Assembly: GCA_963576565.1 (NCBI GenBank)
Contig: OY755038.1
Coordinates: forward strand, 205,069,013-205,133,012
Reading direction: 5' to 3'
DNA from: Aspidapion aeneum
Lineage: Eukaryota > Arthropoda > Insecta > Coleoptera > Brentidae
Length of the DNA: 64,000 nucleotides
Every line of letters begins with the position of its first letter. Position 1 is the stretch's first letter. This document shows, piece by piece, positions 55,256 to 64,000 of this stretch. The position numbers and the translations under genes were made by a program. A model generated the notes under the pieces. The model was not told where the DNA came from, made no database searches, and saw only the letters and a program-made list of their open reading frames with translations.

Positions 55256-55787
55256 TGGGGGCCGTCAATGCTTTATCATTTACTCTTGATTCAGATAGAG
55301 TCTGTCAATCTAAAAATAAGCTGGTAATCTGATAAGGAGAGTGAAATCTACAAGGAACGTCATAAGTGGGTGGACAAATCAAAAGGGGTGATTACTTGGC
55401 TTATTTTAAGATAAGTTTTGGCAAAATCCGTAAAAATTACAGTTACAAAAATAACAAATTGAACTTCAGAAAATACGAGAACGATTAGCTCATTTACGCA
55501 GAACATCGTGAAACTTAGCGGTGGTTTGGGGGCGAAAAAACGAGGTCTTAAGGTGGCGCCACGGTGACCAGACTTCGAAAGCTCGAGAAATCAAACCGGC
55601 AATGCAAGAGCGCAAACGCCAACAAAAGACAGTGCTGCCAACACAAGCGGGAGCAGAGCATCAAACATATGCTGCGGTGACTTTTAGGTTTTTTAGCGAT
55701 GTATGTCCGCAATCCATTTTAAGTAAAAAGTCCGTGATGTTAGGTATTAAACTAAGACTTAAATGCGGCCAGTGCAGTTAAAATATA
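55256..55787. other. Unannotated sequence
   Basis: An 86-codon frame at 55521-55781 lies in slightly G/C-richer sequence but shows no motif I know. TA at 55786-55787 is the presumed target copy of the next element. Confidence 0.4.
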
Positions 55788-56054
55788 CAGGGTATCCTAT
55801 TTAAGGCGCTCCACCCGGGATTTCTCGAGAACAGCTAAAAATTTTCAAAAATGCCGAGACAAGTCGATTTTGTTTGTGAGGGGGAAACTTTCTCGCGATT
55901 TTGTGATATCTCTATCTGTCAAATCCTAGCAAGTGCGCGTTTCATCACTTTAAGTTGGGAAAGTGGGCCAAGTGACACCTTATTGGAAAGTTCATTCAAT
56001 TCTTTATTCAGAACTGATTTTATTTTTTACATCAAACGACTAGTTTCCGAGTTA

Positions 56055-56695
56055 CAATGAAACCTCTCCTCGCGGACACCTTTATTAAACGGACACTCCC
56101 TTTAGCCGGACAAATTTGTTAGAACCAAGCTTTTCTCTATTTCCATACATGTAAAATTTACTCCTATACCGGACACTCTAATAATCGGAAGCAGACAATT
56201 TTTTTTGGTTAAAAAATTCTGAAACCCTCTTAACCGGACGGAAATCTGTGATAACGGGACGGGTCACTGCACGACATGAGCAGTAATATTATGTAGTATG
56301 TTGGCAACAACGCACTATGGAGCCGAGGAATTATCTTTTTCCGTTTTAATGCCGATACTAAATACTTCTGTCGTATTTACAAAATATTTAATTCGGCGGG
56401 ACTGCTGTGTTTTATTTTTATTATTTAGTTGGGTAGTAATAGATTTCTTTGAAATTACGCCTTGTAAAAAACTGCTTAGTTTACCTAAAAAAATAAATGT
56501 TGTTAACGTTTCGGAGAAGGAACATTTATCAGCACGAAAGATCGCTGAAAAATTTAATATCAGAAAAACTCAAGTAGCGGAAATTATTATTAAATATATA
56601 TTAAAATTTCGCAGTTCCATCTCATAAGCGGACACCCCTAATAAGCGGACAAAATCGACCGAATCGTGAGTGTCCGCTTATAGGAGGTTTCACTG
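56055..56695 (+). mobile_element. Internally deleted pogo/Tigger element
   Basis: Ends CAATGAAACCTCTCCTCGCG (56055) and the inverse of TAGGAGGTTTCACTG (to 56695) are the CAGTGAAACCTC-type ends of pogo/Tigger transposons, with TA flanks (56053-56054, 56696-56697). Short repeats of the terminal theme (CGGACACT, CCGGACAA) occur in the left part. It carries the start of the transposase only. Confidence 0.83.
56466..56627 (+). pseudogene. Pogo transposase N-terminal helix-turn-helix fragment
   Basis: Codons read CKKLLSLPKKINVVNVSEKE and HLSARKIAEKFNIRKTQVAE. This is the first CENP-B/Psq-type helix-turn-helix of pogo-family transposases (L-x-x-K-x-x-V-I--E-G--S-R-IA-KF-I-K-TV--I). The DDE domain is lost by internal deletion, and upstream residues in the open frame (56298-56465) do not look like transposase. 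Confidence 0.75.
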
Positions 56696-57903
56696 TATTT
56701 GATTTAGAGTTTATTAAATGAGCAATCTGAACTAAACGCATAATTTCACTTAGACCTGTACAACTGCATTATTATCGTTATAAGGACTACGTAATTCATA
56801 GAATCGTCATTTCTCCCCCGTCTTGCCTTCAAATTTGACCATAAATTTCTTTTTTTTTAAATCAAATTAATTCTTTGTCTTTCTTCTGTTTTACTAGAAT
56901 CATTCCAAGGTTAAATTTTTTAGAATACCACAAAAAAGTAAATGATAAATTCTTCGTTGTTTTATTTTAATAATTTTTTAGATGTTTAGGATTAGTCTTA
57001 AATTATTTTCTCTTTGAAATAAGTTTTATTTTAATTCTACGAAAATTCTCTTCACAAAGAAATTGAGATTTTTACCAAGGTTATGATCAAATTTGAAGGC
57101 AAGTGAGGAGAGAGGGGATAATTTTATGTATAACATAGTTCTTATAATGATAGTAATGCAGTTGTGCAGGTGCATGTCTAAGTAAAATTGTTCGACTAGT
57201 TCAGATTGCTCATTTAATAAATTCTAAATCAGTTAACTCGAAGAATATTAGTTCGATTTGAAAAATAAAACCAGCTCTGAACACAGAATATTACTATTAA
57301 TACGTAATATTCCAATACTCCCTGTTACCTATTTACACAATAGTTGGCGTTTGATGCAAACATTCAGAAATAAAGATACGAAAAAAGCACAGATACCAAA
57401 TTTACATAGATAGAGTTTTTATCAACTGTACGCCGATGATTTGACGTAACGAACACAAGAACAAAATAATATTCATGCGTAAAAGTATAACCAATCAGGA
57501 CATTTTATCTTAAGGACCCCAAAAAGGATAGACTTATACCCAATGATATTGCTTTTTCAAATATGTTTGCTTTCAGCATCGTAAGGTACCGTAGGTATTG
57601 CAGTAATATGTACTATATGGAAATAATGTGCATATGCCTTTGAAAGCAACCAATCAGGTCTTTTTTGTTTAAGGACCCCAAGGCCCTCATGTTTGCATCA
57701 TGAATGGGCAGTTACCGTGGGTATTGGAATATTATGTATATGCATTTAACCCACTTAAAATCAAGGGGTGAGTCGCGCCCCCGATAGGTGTTGATAGATA
57801 GAGATTTCGCAAAATCTTTAAAAAAATCGACGTATCTCGGCATTTTTTAAAATTTTTAGTTCTCAAGAAATGCCGGGTGAAACGTTTTAAATGGAAAACC
57901 CTG

Positions 57904-59029
57904 TATTTGTTACTAATAAAATTACAATAATTTTATTTAGGTATCTTAATTAGGGACATATTAAAGGTTGGTTTAATAAAATTTAAAGTGGAGGCCTTTC
58001 TTCCTCTATAAAGCGGCGAACATATTTTTCCTGCAAAAAACCGAGGATATAAAAATTCTCTGTAATAAAAATCTTTATTTCAAAACCGCGGTTTTGTATA
58101 CAAATGGCAAAAGTTAGTGTTTTAAAGGTATATTGTACGTTCTATAGCCGAGATTTTTATGGACAAATGTTTAAAAACGCTCGCTGTCGTAAAATTTATA
58201 TAAAGTTATTTCAGGACTTTCAGGTAGGTATTGGGTCAAATTCAATTTAAAGGACGTTATAAATTTCGACATCTAAAATATTACTTATTATTGTTATTGC
58301 TTTTCTTCCAGAATTACTTTGTAAACAGGACGAGAATGACGACTTTAAATGGAATACTGCTTCTAGTGAGGGCTGTACCCAGGAAAAAAATTCGGGGAGG
58401 GGGATAAGAAGTTTAAAACAGAATTTTGAAAAATTTGCTTTTTGTTTTGGGAGTTGTTAATTACTAGCATGTTTTTCTGTACCAACCAAAAAAGTCGGCA
58501 AAAATTCTTAATTTTGCATCCTGTCACTTGTGTCCCTGCATTAATATTAATGTTCATCCTGGATTAAAATAAATAAACGGACTTGAAGTATAATGGATCT
58601 AATACCTTTCCAAATAAAAGGTATTGAAATTCCATGTTGTGTGAAAAATATTGCTTTAAAATTGAATTTTGCGTTTCCTTTCAATATTTTAAAAACCAAA
58701 GTTCTGATAGTATTTAAAGTTATTACAAAAATGATTGCAAAAAACTTTATGTAGCGTAAATTTTCAATATATTTTGTGGTTTAAAGGTTATATCTGAGGG
58801 CACGGCAGTGCCTCGCCAAGTTCGCGCGCCGTAACCATCTTTTCTGGAAACATTTCAGCCGATATTTGACCTATCTAAAACTCTACTTCGGAATGAGCTA
58901 CGAATCTCAAACTTTGTACAATCGTAGATCTCCATGGAGGTAACAACCTCTCCAAGTTTCATGGAATTTTATAAAGTAGTAAAGTAGTTACGAAATTTCA
59001 AAAAACGTCGAAATTGCCACTCACTCACT
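57904..59029. other. Unannotated sequence
   Basis: No recognised gene. A sequence like CTGTACCCAGGAAAAAAATT with a G-run near 58373 resembles a lone hAT MITE end. A CACTCACTCACTGACTCACTC run lies at the border of the array that follows. Confidence 0.4.
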
Positions 59030-60000
59030 GACTCACTCATGTATAGATCATCAATATTCTACTGTACTTCCAGACATGCTACAAAGCTGAAATTTGGCAG
59101 ACTGATAGAAATTATGACCAAACCCCTGGAAAAAATCAAAAAACCCCAAAATTTTAATTTACTCCCCTCCCCTATACATTTAAAGTTATGCAAATGTAGC
59201 ATTGCCCACTTCCAGAAATGCTAGAGAGTTGAGCTTTGGCAGGATGATATGAACTATGATAAAACTATAGGGAAAAATTAAGAAACCCCAAAATTCTAAT
59301 TTACTTCCCTCCCCTATAAATGTAAAGTTAAGTAAAAGTAACATTGCCTACTTCCAGACATACTAGAGAGCTGAGCTTTGGAAGACCGATAGTAACTATG
59401 ATAAAGTTATAGAAAAAAATTAAAACACCCCAAAATTCTAATTAACTTCCTTCCCCTATTAATGTAAAGTTATGTAAAGGTAACACTGCCCACTTCCAGA
59501 AACGCTAGAGAGCTGAACTTTTTAAGACTGAAAGGCAATAAGATAAAACTATATGAAAAAATTTAAAAACACCAACATGTTAATTTACTTCCCTCTCCTA
59601 TAAATGTAAATTTATATAAAACTAACATTGCCCACTTGCAGAAATGCTAGAGAGCTGAGCATTGGAATGCTGATAGAAATTATGATAAAACCATTGGAAA
59701 AAATTTAAAAAGTCCAATATTTTCATTTACTCTCCTCCCCTATAAATGTAAAGTTATGTAAAAGTAACATTACCCACTTCCAGAAACGCTAGAGAGCTGA
59801 GCATTGGAAGACTGATAGGAACTATGATAAAACTATAGGACAAAGTTTAAAAACACGACAATTTTAATTTATTTCCCTCCCCTATACATGTAAAGTTATG
59901 TAAAAGTAACATTGTGCACTTTCAGAAACGCTAGAGGGCTGAGCTTTGGAAGGCTGATAGGAACTACGATAAAACCACATAAAAAAATTAAAATATCTCA
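59030..60000 (+). repeat. Tandem array, seven units of about 143 bp
   Basis: The string CACTTCCAGAAA-GCTAGAGAGCTGAG or its variants starts near 59063, 59206, 59349, 59490, 59632, 59773 and 59917, spacing 141-144 bp. Each unit also contains TTAATTTACTTCCCTCCCCT and ATGTAAAGTTATGTAAA. Units are 80-90% alike by eye. No coding content (the 61-codon frame at 59039-59224 spans one unit and a half). Confidence 0.88.
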
Positions 60001-60100
60001 AAAATTTAAGTAAGGCATTGCAAAAGTTTTGAACAATATTCCGCATATTTTACTACTTTAAAAATTATGTATTATCCAATTCCTTTAAAAAAGAAGTGAA

Positions 60101-60472
60101 ATCATAACAAAAACATTCCATGTAAAAAAAAGCCAAGTACGCGAAAATGGCATTCCGTAAAAAGAATTGAGATAAAAGTAAAGCCAAGTTTTCCAATACA
60201 AATTTCAAAATGAAAGGTTCTTACTAGTTTAGAAATATTTTTCTAAACTTGGCTATTACGGCCGTAAATGACTCTTAGGCACAGTGCTAAATTGAACATA
60301 AAGAAGTTTGGCTGTAATACCAAAGTTTAAAAAAACATTTCCAAACTAGTAAGAACCTTTCATTTTGAAATTTGTATTGGAAAACTTGGCTTTACTTTTA
60401 TCTCAATTCTTTTCACGGAATGCCATTTTCGCGTACTTGGCTTTTTTTTACATGAAATGTTTGTGTTATGAT
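60101..60472. mobile_element. Near-perfect palindromic element, 372 bp
   Basis: Arms of about 140 bp: ATCATAACAAAAACATTCCA (60101) pairs with the inverse at 60453-60472. Inside, AAAGCCAAGTACGCGAAAAT, AAGTAAAGCCAAGTTTTCCA and CATTTTGAAATTTGTATTGG also pair across. The loop is about 90 bp with ACTTGGCTATTACGGC. The very high arm identity suggests recent origin or gene conversion. Target duplication not clear. Confidence 0.83.
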
Positions 60473-60799
60473 AATTTTTTAGATATTGTACTCAGATTCA
60501 TTCTAATCAAATCTAAAAAAAAAAACATATATTTTAATGATTTGCATATCGCTAACTAAAAAAAAATGGCGCCAGCAGGCGCGTACAGCCATTCATAAGA
60601 CCTAGTTGTCCTGGTGTTAGGGAAGCGTTAGTTTACGTTACGTCCGATATCATACTAATCGAAAGGGGGTTCGGTTCGGTTTTTAGTAGTTTATCCTTTA
60701 TTGCTTGTGCGATAAATTCGCCAAATACCGTCCTCTAAACAAATCGCGTAATACCTACCTATTCGCCGACCAATACAGGAAACGCCAGACAAGCGAAGG
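60473..60799. other. Unannotated sequence
   Basis: No recognised gene. Confidence 0.35.
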
Positions 60800-61184
60800 A
60801 GTGTGTGACCGGATACAAAAAATCCCGTAGGGACTGGCTACTCCGTAGAATACGAGGATAGGTAGAAACCATAGTGGGAGTCCTCACCGGATACTGCATC
60901 CTACAAGGACACTTTGCAAATATAAGAGTGAAGGAGGACGCGACGTGCGAGCGATGTTGGGCCGAGGACGAGACATCGGCGCTTTTTCTCACATCATCTG
61001 AAGCATACAAGGAGACAAGGAGACAAGAAGAGAGGGATTCAAAGAGACCTTCCTAATCTGGCCCGATATTCTGGCCTTTATGCAGAAGACGGGCAGATTT
61101 CTCTCAGCGAAGGAAGGACACAGTAGGGGAGATGCCCGGTATTTGGCGAACAGGGCGCTTCATGTGCGTAGTTGCCAGGACTAG
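60800..61184 (+). pseudogene. C-terminal zinc-binding tail of a Jockey/R1-like retrotransposon
   Basis: IVGVLTGYCILQGHFANIRV, then KEDATCERCWAEDETSALFL, form the zf-RVT-like tail (LLTGH--L--HL--I---D--C--C----ET--H-L) that follows RNase H in Jockey/R1-type ORF2. Two cysteines (C-E-R-C) remain, while the His of the motif reads Ala-Leu. After a frameshift near 61040 the end reads FKETFLIWPDILAFMQKTGR, FLSAKEG and a TAG at 61182-61184. The DNA here is more G/C-rich than its surroundings. Confidence 0.75.
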
Positions 61185-64000
61185 AGCCTACCCCACTTAT
61201 TCGCTGTTGTGTAGTATAGCCATTTAGAAATAACTGGCCAGTAAACTTATTTCCTAAAAACATGTCTATTTCCAATGGAGTAAAGGGCAGTCATGAAGAT
61301 TTTTATTGGTCAATATTTCCTAACGGATATAGCCCGTTAAATTATTTAACACTGTTCCAAGAGTGTGCCGAGAAATTTATTAGAGAAGAAACAAAGTTGC
61401 CGTAAACTTTTTTTTCAACAAAAAACACAAGTATTTATTTAGTGTGTTTCAATTAAAACTTAACAGATATTTTTTCGCGTATTTCTTGATAGAAATTTGA
61501 AAAAAAAAGGAGACACTCTTTGGCTGTCATAAAATGTATGTAGCAGGCGCCTCGTTCGAGGTGTAAAAATTACTTGATTCCTATATTTTAAACAGGGACA
61601 GTTGGTTAAGAGTAACCTTGTTTTCAAGGTCTCTTGAATGTTTTTAGAGCCTTTAGTAAAAATTTCAAAAATCATCGACTCGTAGTTGGAGCGATTATAT
61701 TTTAGTATTTTTTTATTTCTCCAATTTTTCTTATCGCTTCATGGAAAATTTCAAATTTTGGAGGTAAATATTTAAAAAAACGAGTCGACAGGTTTTCAAA
61801 GTTTTAATAACGTGCTAAAGATATTCAAGAGGCCTTTAAAAGAAGATATCACTAGACCTACATTCTGTATTAAAAATATAGAGGTAACAAGGTTTTACCT
61901 GGAAGGAGAATAAAGGGAGTTCCAGCCCCCCGAAATAGTCTTTAAAGTAGGTTAAGAGAGATAGTTGAGTAAATTAAATGGCGGTTGCCAAAGTTATGAA
62001 AAAAATTAATTCCTTGTTTCAAAAGAAATAAAATTAATTTTGATGGATTCACTTTAAGCGAGACCTAGTCAATTTCAACTGTAATTTTTTTTTAACCTAT
62101 CACTTCAAAACAAAATAGTGGCTATATTTCTAAAAATTAGTTTTTTTTCGATATTTAATTTTGCGCAATATTTATTTTAGTACTTCCTGTTAAAGGTATT
62201 GACCAGCTCATTAAACTGAAAAAAAAATAAGTTCGCCAGCCGACACACCAGACCTTCGTAACCTAAGACCAACTATAATTTATACATTTTTCTTTAACTT
62301 CCAGTATTTTTAAAAAATTGCAATTTGACACATTTAATATGGCGGCCGATGTTTAGATAAAAAAAGTTATTTTTTCATTCTTGTTTGACAGAACTAGTGT
62401 TGCCGTTTAGTATTTTAATTTATACTAAATAAGAGTAAATTATTTTAAAAATTCCATAATAAATGACATTATTATGTCTAGTATAATCCAAGATGGCGGC
62501 GTTCAAAATATAAAAACAACAGTATTTTTTTGGGTGGTAAACTTTAAAAAAAAATGTCATTTTATATTACTCTAGACTAGTTTTGAATTATAAAGAACAA
62601 AAAAAATACAGTTCATTTATTTTTTAAAGATTGTAAAAAGTTAAGAAAACGCATTTTCATTTTTTTTCAGAGGTTAAAAAAATACTGGACAAAACAAGAC
62701 TCGTTAAAAAAACAGATTTTTTTAAAATTGTCAAGAAACTACCGGGTAATTTACATTTTTTGATCTGGCAGTACCGTTTAAATAAGCAAAAAAGTGTTTT
62801 TAAACATAAACAAAAGAAACTATAATTAAGTTTTAAAGATCGCGGTAAGATCAAAAAAGAGCTTAAAACTGGCTCATAATTTTTTTATCGCCAAATAAAT
62901 GGGTAGTTTACTAGTTTAACCTATAAGCAACAAAAAAACAAGAAAATAGCTGATTTTTGTCTAAACATACGTTAAAAATGTATTTTAAAAGATATGCAAT
63001 AAGATCGGAAAAGGGCTTAAAACTGCCTTACTGCAGTGCCACAGCACTCATAAATTTTTATGTAGTTTGTTTGGTTCGTGAGGCGACTTCAAAAACACGA
63101 CCATAAATCGACGGTAAAAATCCGTGAACTAAAATAAAAAGCTAGAAGTTTGCCAAAAATATGTGTCATCTTTTTTCCTTTTTCGTAGATTTTTTATGCA
63201 AATGTGACAAAAATAAATTAACCATTTTTATTACCAATGATCTCTATATATATAACTGGATAGACCTTTACATATATGCAAAGTGACGCAAAAATTTGAT
63301 ATTTTTTGTAAAGAGAGCACGTTGCGCAGGAGGTGCTACCTTTCCTTTTTTACTTTTACTCTCCGATGATATTCTGTGGTTTTTAAAGTTCGCGGACGTC
63401 TGATTTTTAATATTTAACTGGATTTGGTATTAATAAAGTTTTTTAAATAATCAAAAAAAAAAACGGCTTTTCACTCCTATAAAACTCGTTTTTACAAGCA
63501 ACGCACCGTGTTCCCATTTTTTATTTTTGTTCAACAAAAACAATTTCAAAAATATACTGACAACATTTACAAACACTTTAATGACAAATCACAAATGACA
63601 ATCTCCTTGAAGTATTAAGTTCACAGAATACCACCGGTGATTAAAACTAGAAAGAGAAAGGTTGCACTGTTTAGCATTCATTGTATGTTCTCACTCTAAA
63701 AAATCTCTTTAAATTTTTGCCTCAGTGTCCCATACGTAATGTATAGCCTTGGCCGTTCCAGTTTCTTCGTATATAATTCATTGTTTATTACTTTATTTTA
63801 GTGAACGTATCATCCAGATAGCAGAAGAGATAAAAATGTTTTGTGTCTAGGGGGAAGAAATTATTTTATGCACTTTAGGGACTAAAAAAAACCCTAATTT
63901 CGGAGGCTAAAATTTACCCTTTTAAATCCTTGGGATTAAGACTTACCTGCCAAGAAACACCCAGATTTGGAGTTAAATATATCTAAGAGTATTGTGAAAT
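61185..64000. other. Unannotated AT-rich sequence
   Basis: No gene recognised. 61710-61915 is the diverged direct copy of 49715-49910. Short frames at 61460-61675 and 62657-62854 lack motifs. Confidence 0.45.

Larger units (their letters stand above)
55788..57903. mobile_element. 2.1-kb TIR element (TA target) containing a pogo copy and inner inverted repeats
   Basis: The left end CAGGGTATCCTATTTAA is matched by the inverted right end (to 57903), with TA on both sides (55786-55787, 57904-57905). Pairing runs about 100 bp, through CACCCGG-ATTTCT-GAGAAC and AAAATGCCGAGA. A second inverted pair lies inside: 56700-56850 with 57085-57235 (GAGTTTATTAAATGAGCAAT and its inverse; CTGCATTA with the inverse). 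No transposase for this element is visible. Confidence 0.72.

Noticed and set aside
56070..56260. CRISPR-like array of CGGACA repeats
   Set aside because: Irregular spacing; the motifs are echoes of the pogo terminal repeat in a eukaryotic setting.
61078..61275. Minus-strand 65-codon frame
   Set aside because: Antisense to the zinc-finger tail of a retroelement; no domain.

Overview
The window looks like a transposon-dense stretch of an arthropod, most likely insect, nuclear genome. It is strongly AT-rich and its coding signal is confined to mobile elements: Jockey-, RTE- and CR1-like non-LTR retrotransposons, a Penelope-like scrap, hAT, pogo and TA-target inverted-repeat elements, and one large two-gene cut-and-paste transposon with spliced genes. 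Degenerate CCTAA repeats and CGAAC microsatellites fit an insect. I recognise no host gene, no rRNA, no functional tRNA, no CRISPR array and no bacterial or viral gene. The species cannot be named from the sequence.

Layout. 1-10 kb: a 580-bp hAT MITE (322-901), an RTE-like reverse transcriptase relic (1447-2620) lying between inverted repeats, and several small inverted-repeat elements (4727, 5102, 5814, 9521). 10-20 kb: a hairpin, a CR1-like relic split by a hAT MITE (11716-12385), a minisatellite block (12491-13755), RTE relics and a Penelope-like scrap. 20-27 kb: a long-TIR element (20496-21660), then a second long-TIR element (21817-26798) that received a Jockey element (about 22261-25790, EN and RT recognisable) and a hAT MITE. 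27-34 kb: a 606-bp tandem duplication, two tRNA-like sequences of identical length (one in an insertion with a 14-bp target duplication), and a 2-kb TIR element. 34-40 kb: an array of about 1-kb units with a Penelope-type palindrome, and two retroelement scraps.

40.5-47.5 kb is the most informative region. A 5'-truncated Jockey copy (11-bp target duplication) was split by an ISL2EU-type transposon (about 41200-47050). That transposon carries two convergent, intron-containing genes. The left gene encodes a SWIM zinc finger plus YqaJ-type nuclease; the right gene encodes a THAP plus PIF/Harbinger-like DDE transposase. A nearly identical CRE-plus-TATA block sits near each end, pointing inward, and a palindromic polyadenylation signal lies between the two genes. 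A 467-bp fold-back element with a 9-bp target duplication sits in the second transposase intron. The transposase open reading frame looks intact after splicing; the nuclease gene has one apparent frameshift.

47.5-64 kb: RTE relics (one split by a TA-target MITE), a hAT MITE, a TIR element holding an internally deleted pogo/Tigger copy, a seven-unit 143-bp array (59030-60000), a near-perfect 372-bp palindrome (60101-60472) and the zinc-finger tail of a further non-LTR element. Most of the rest is AT-rich sequence in which I see nothing specific.
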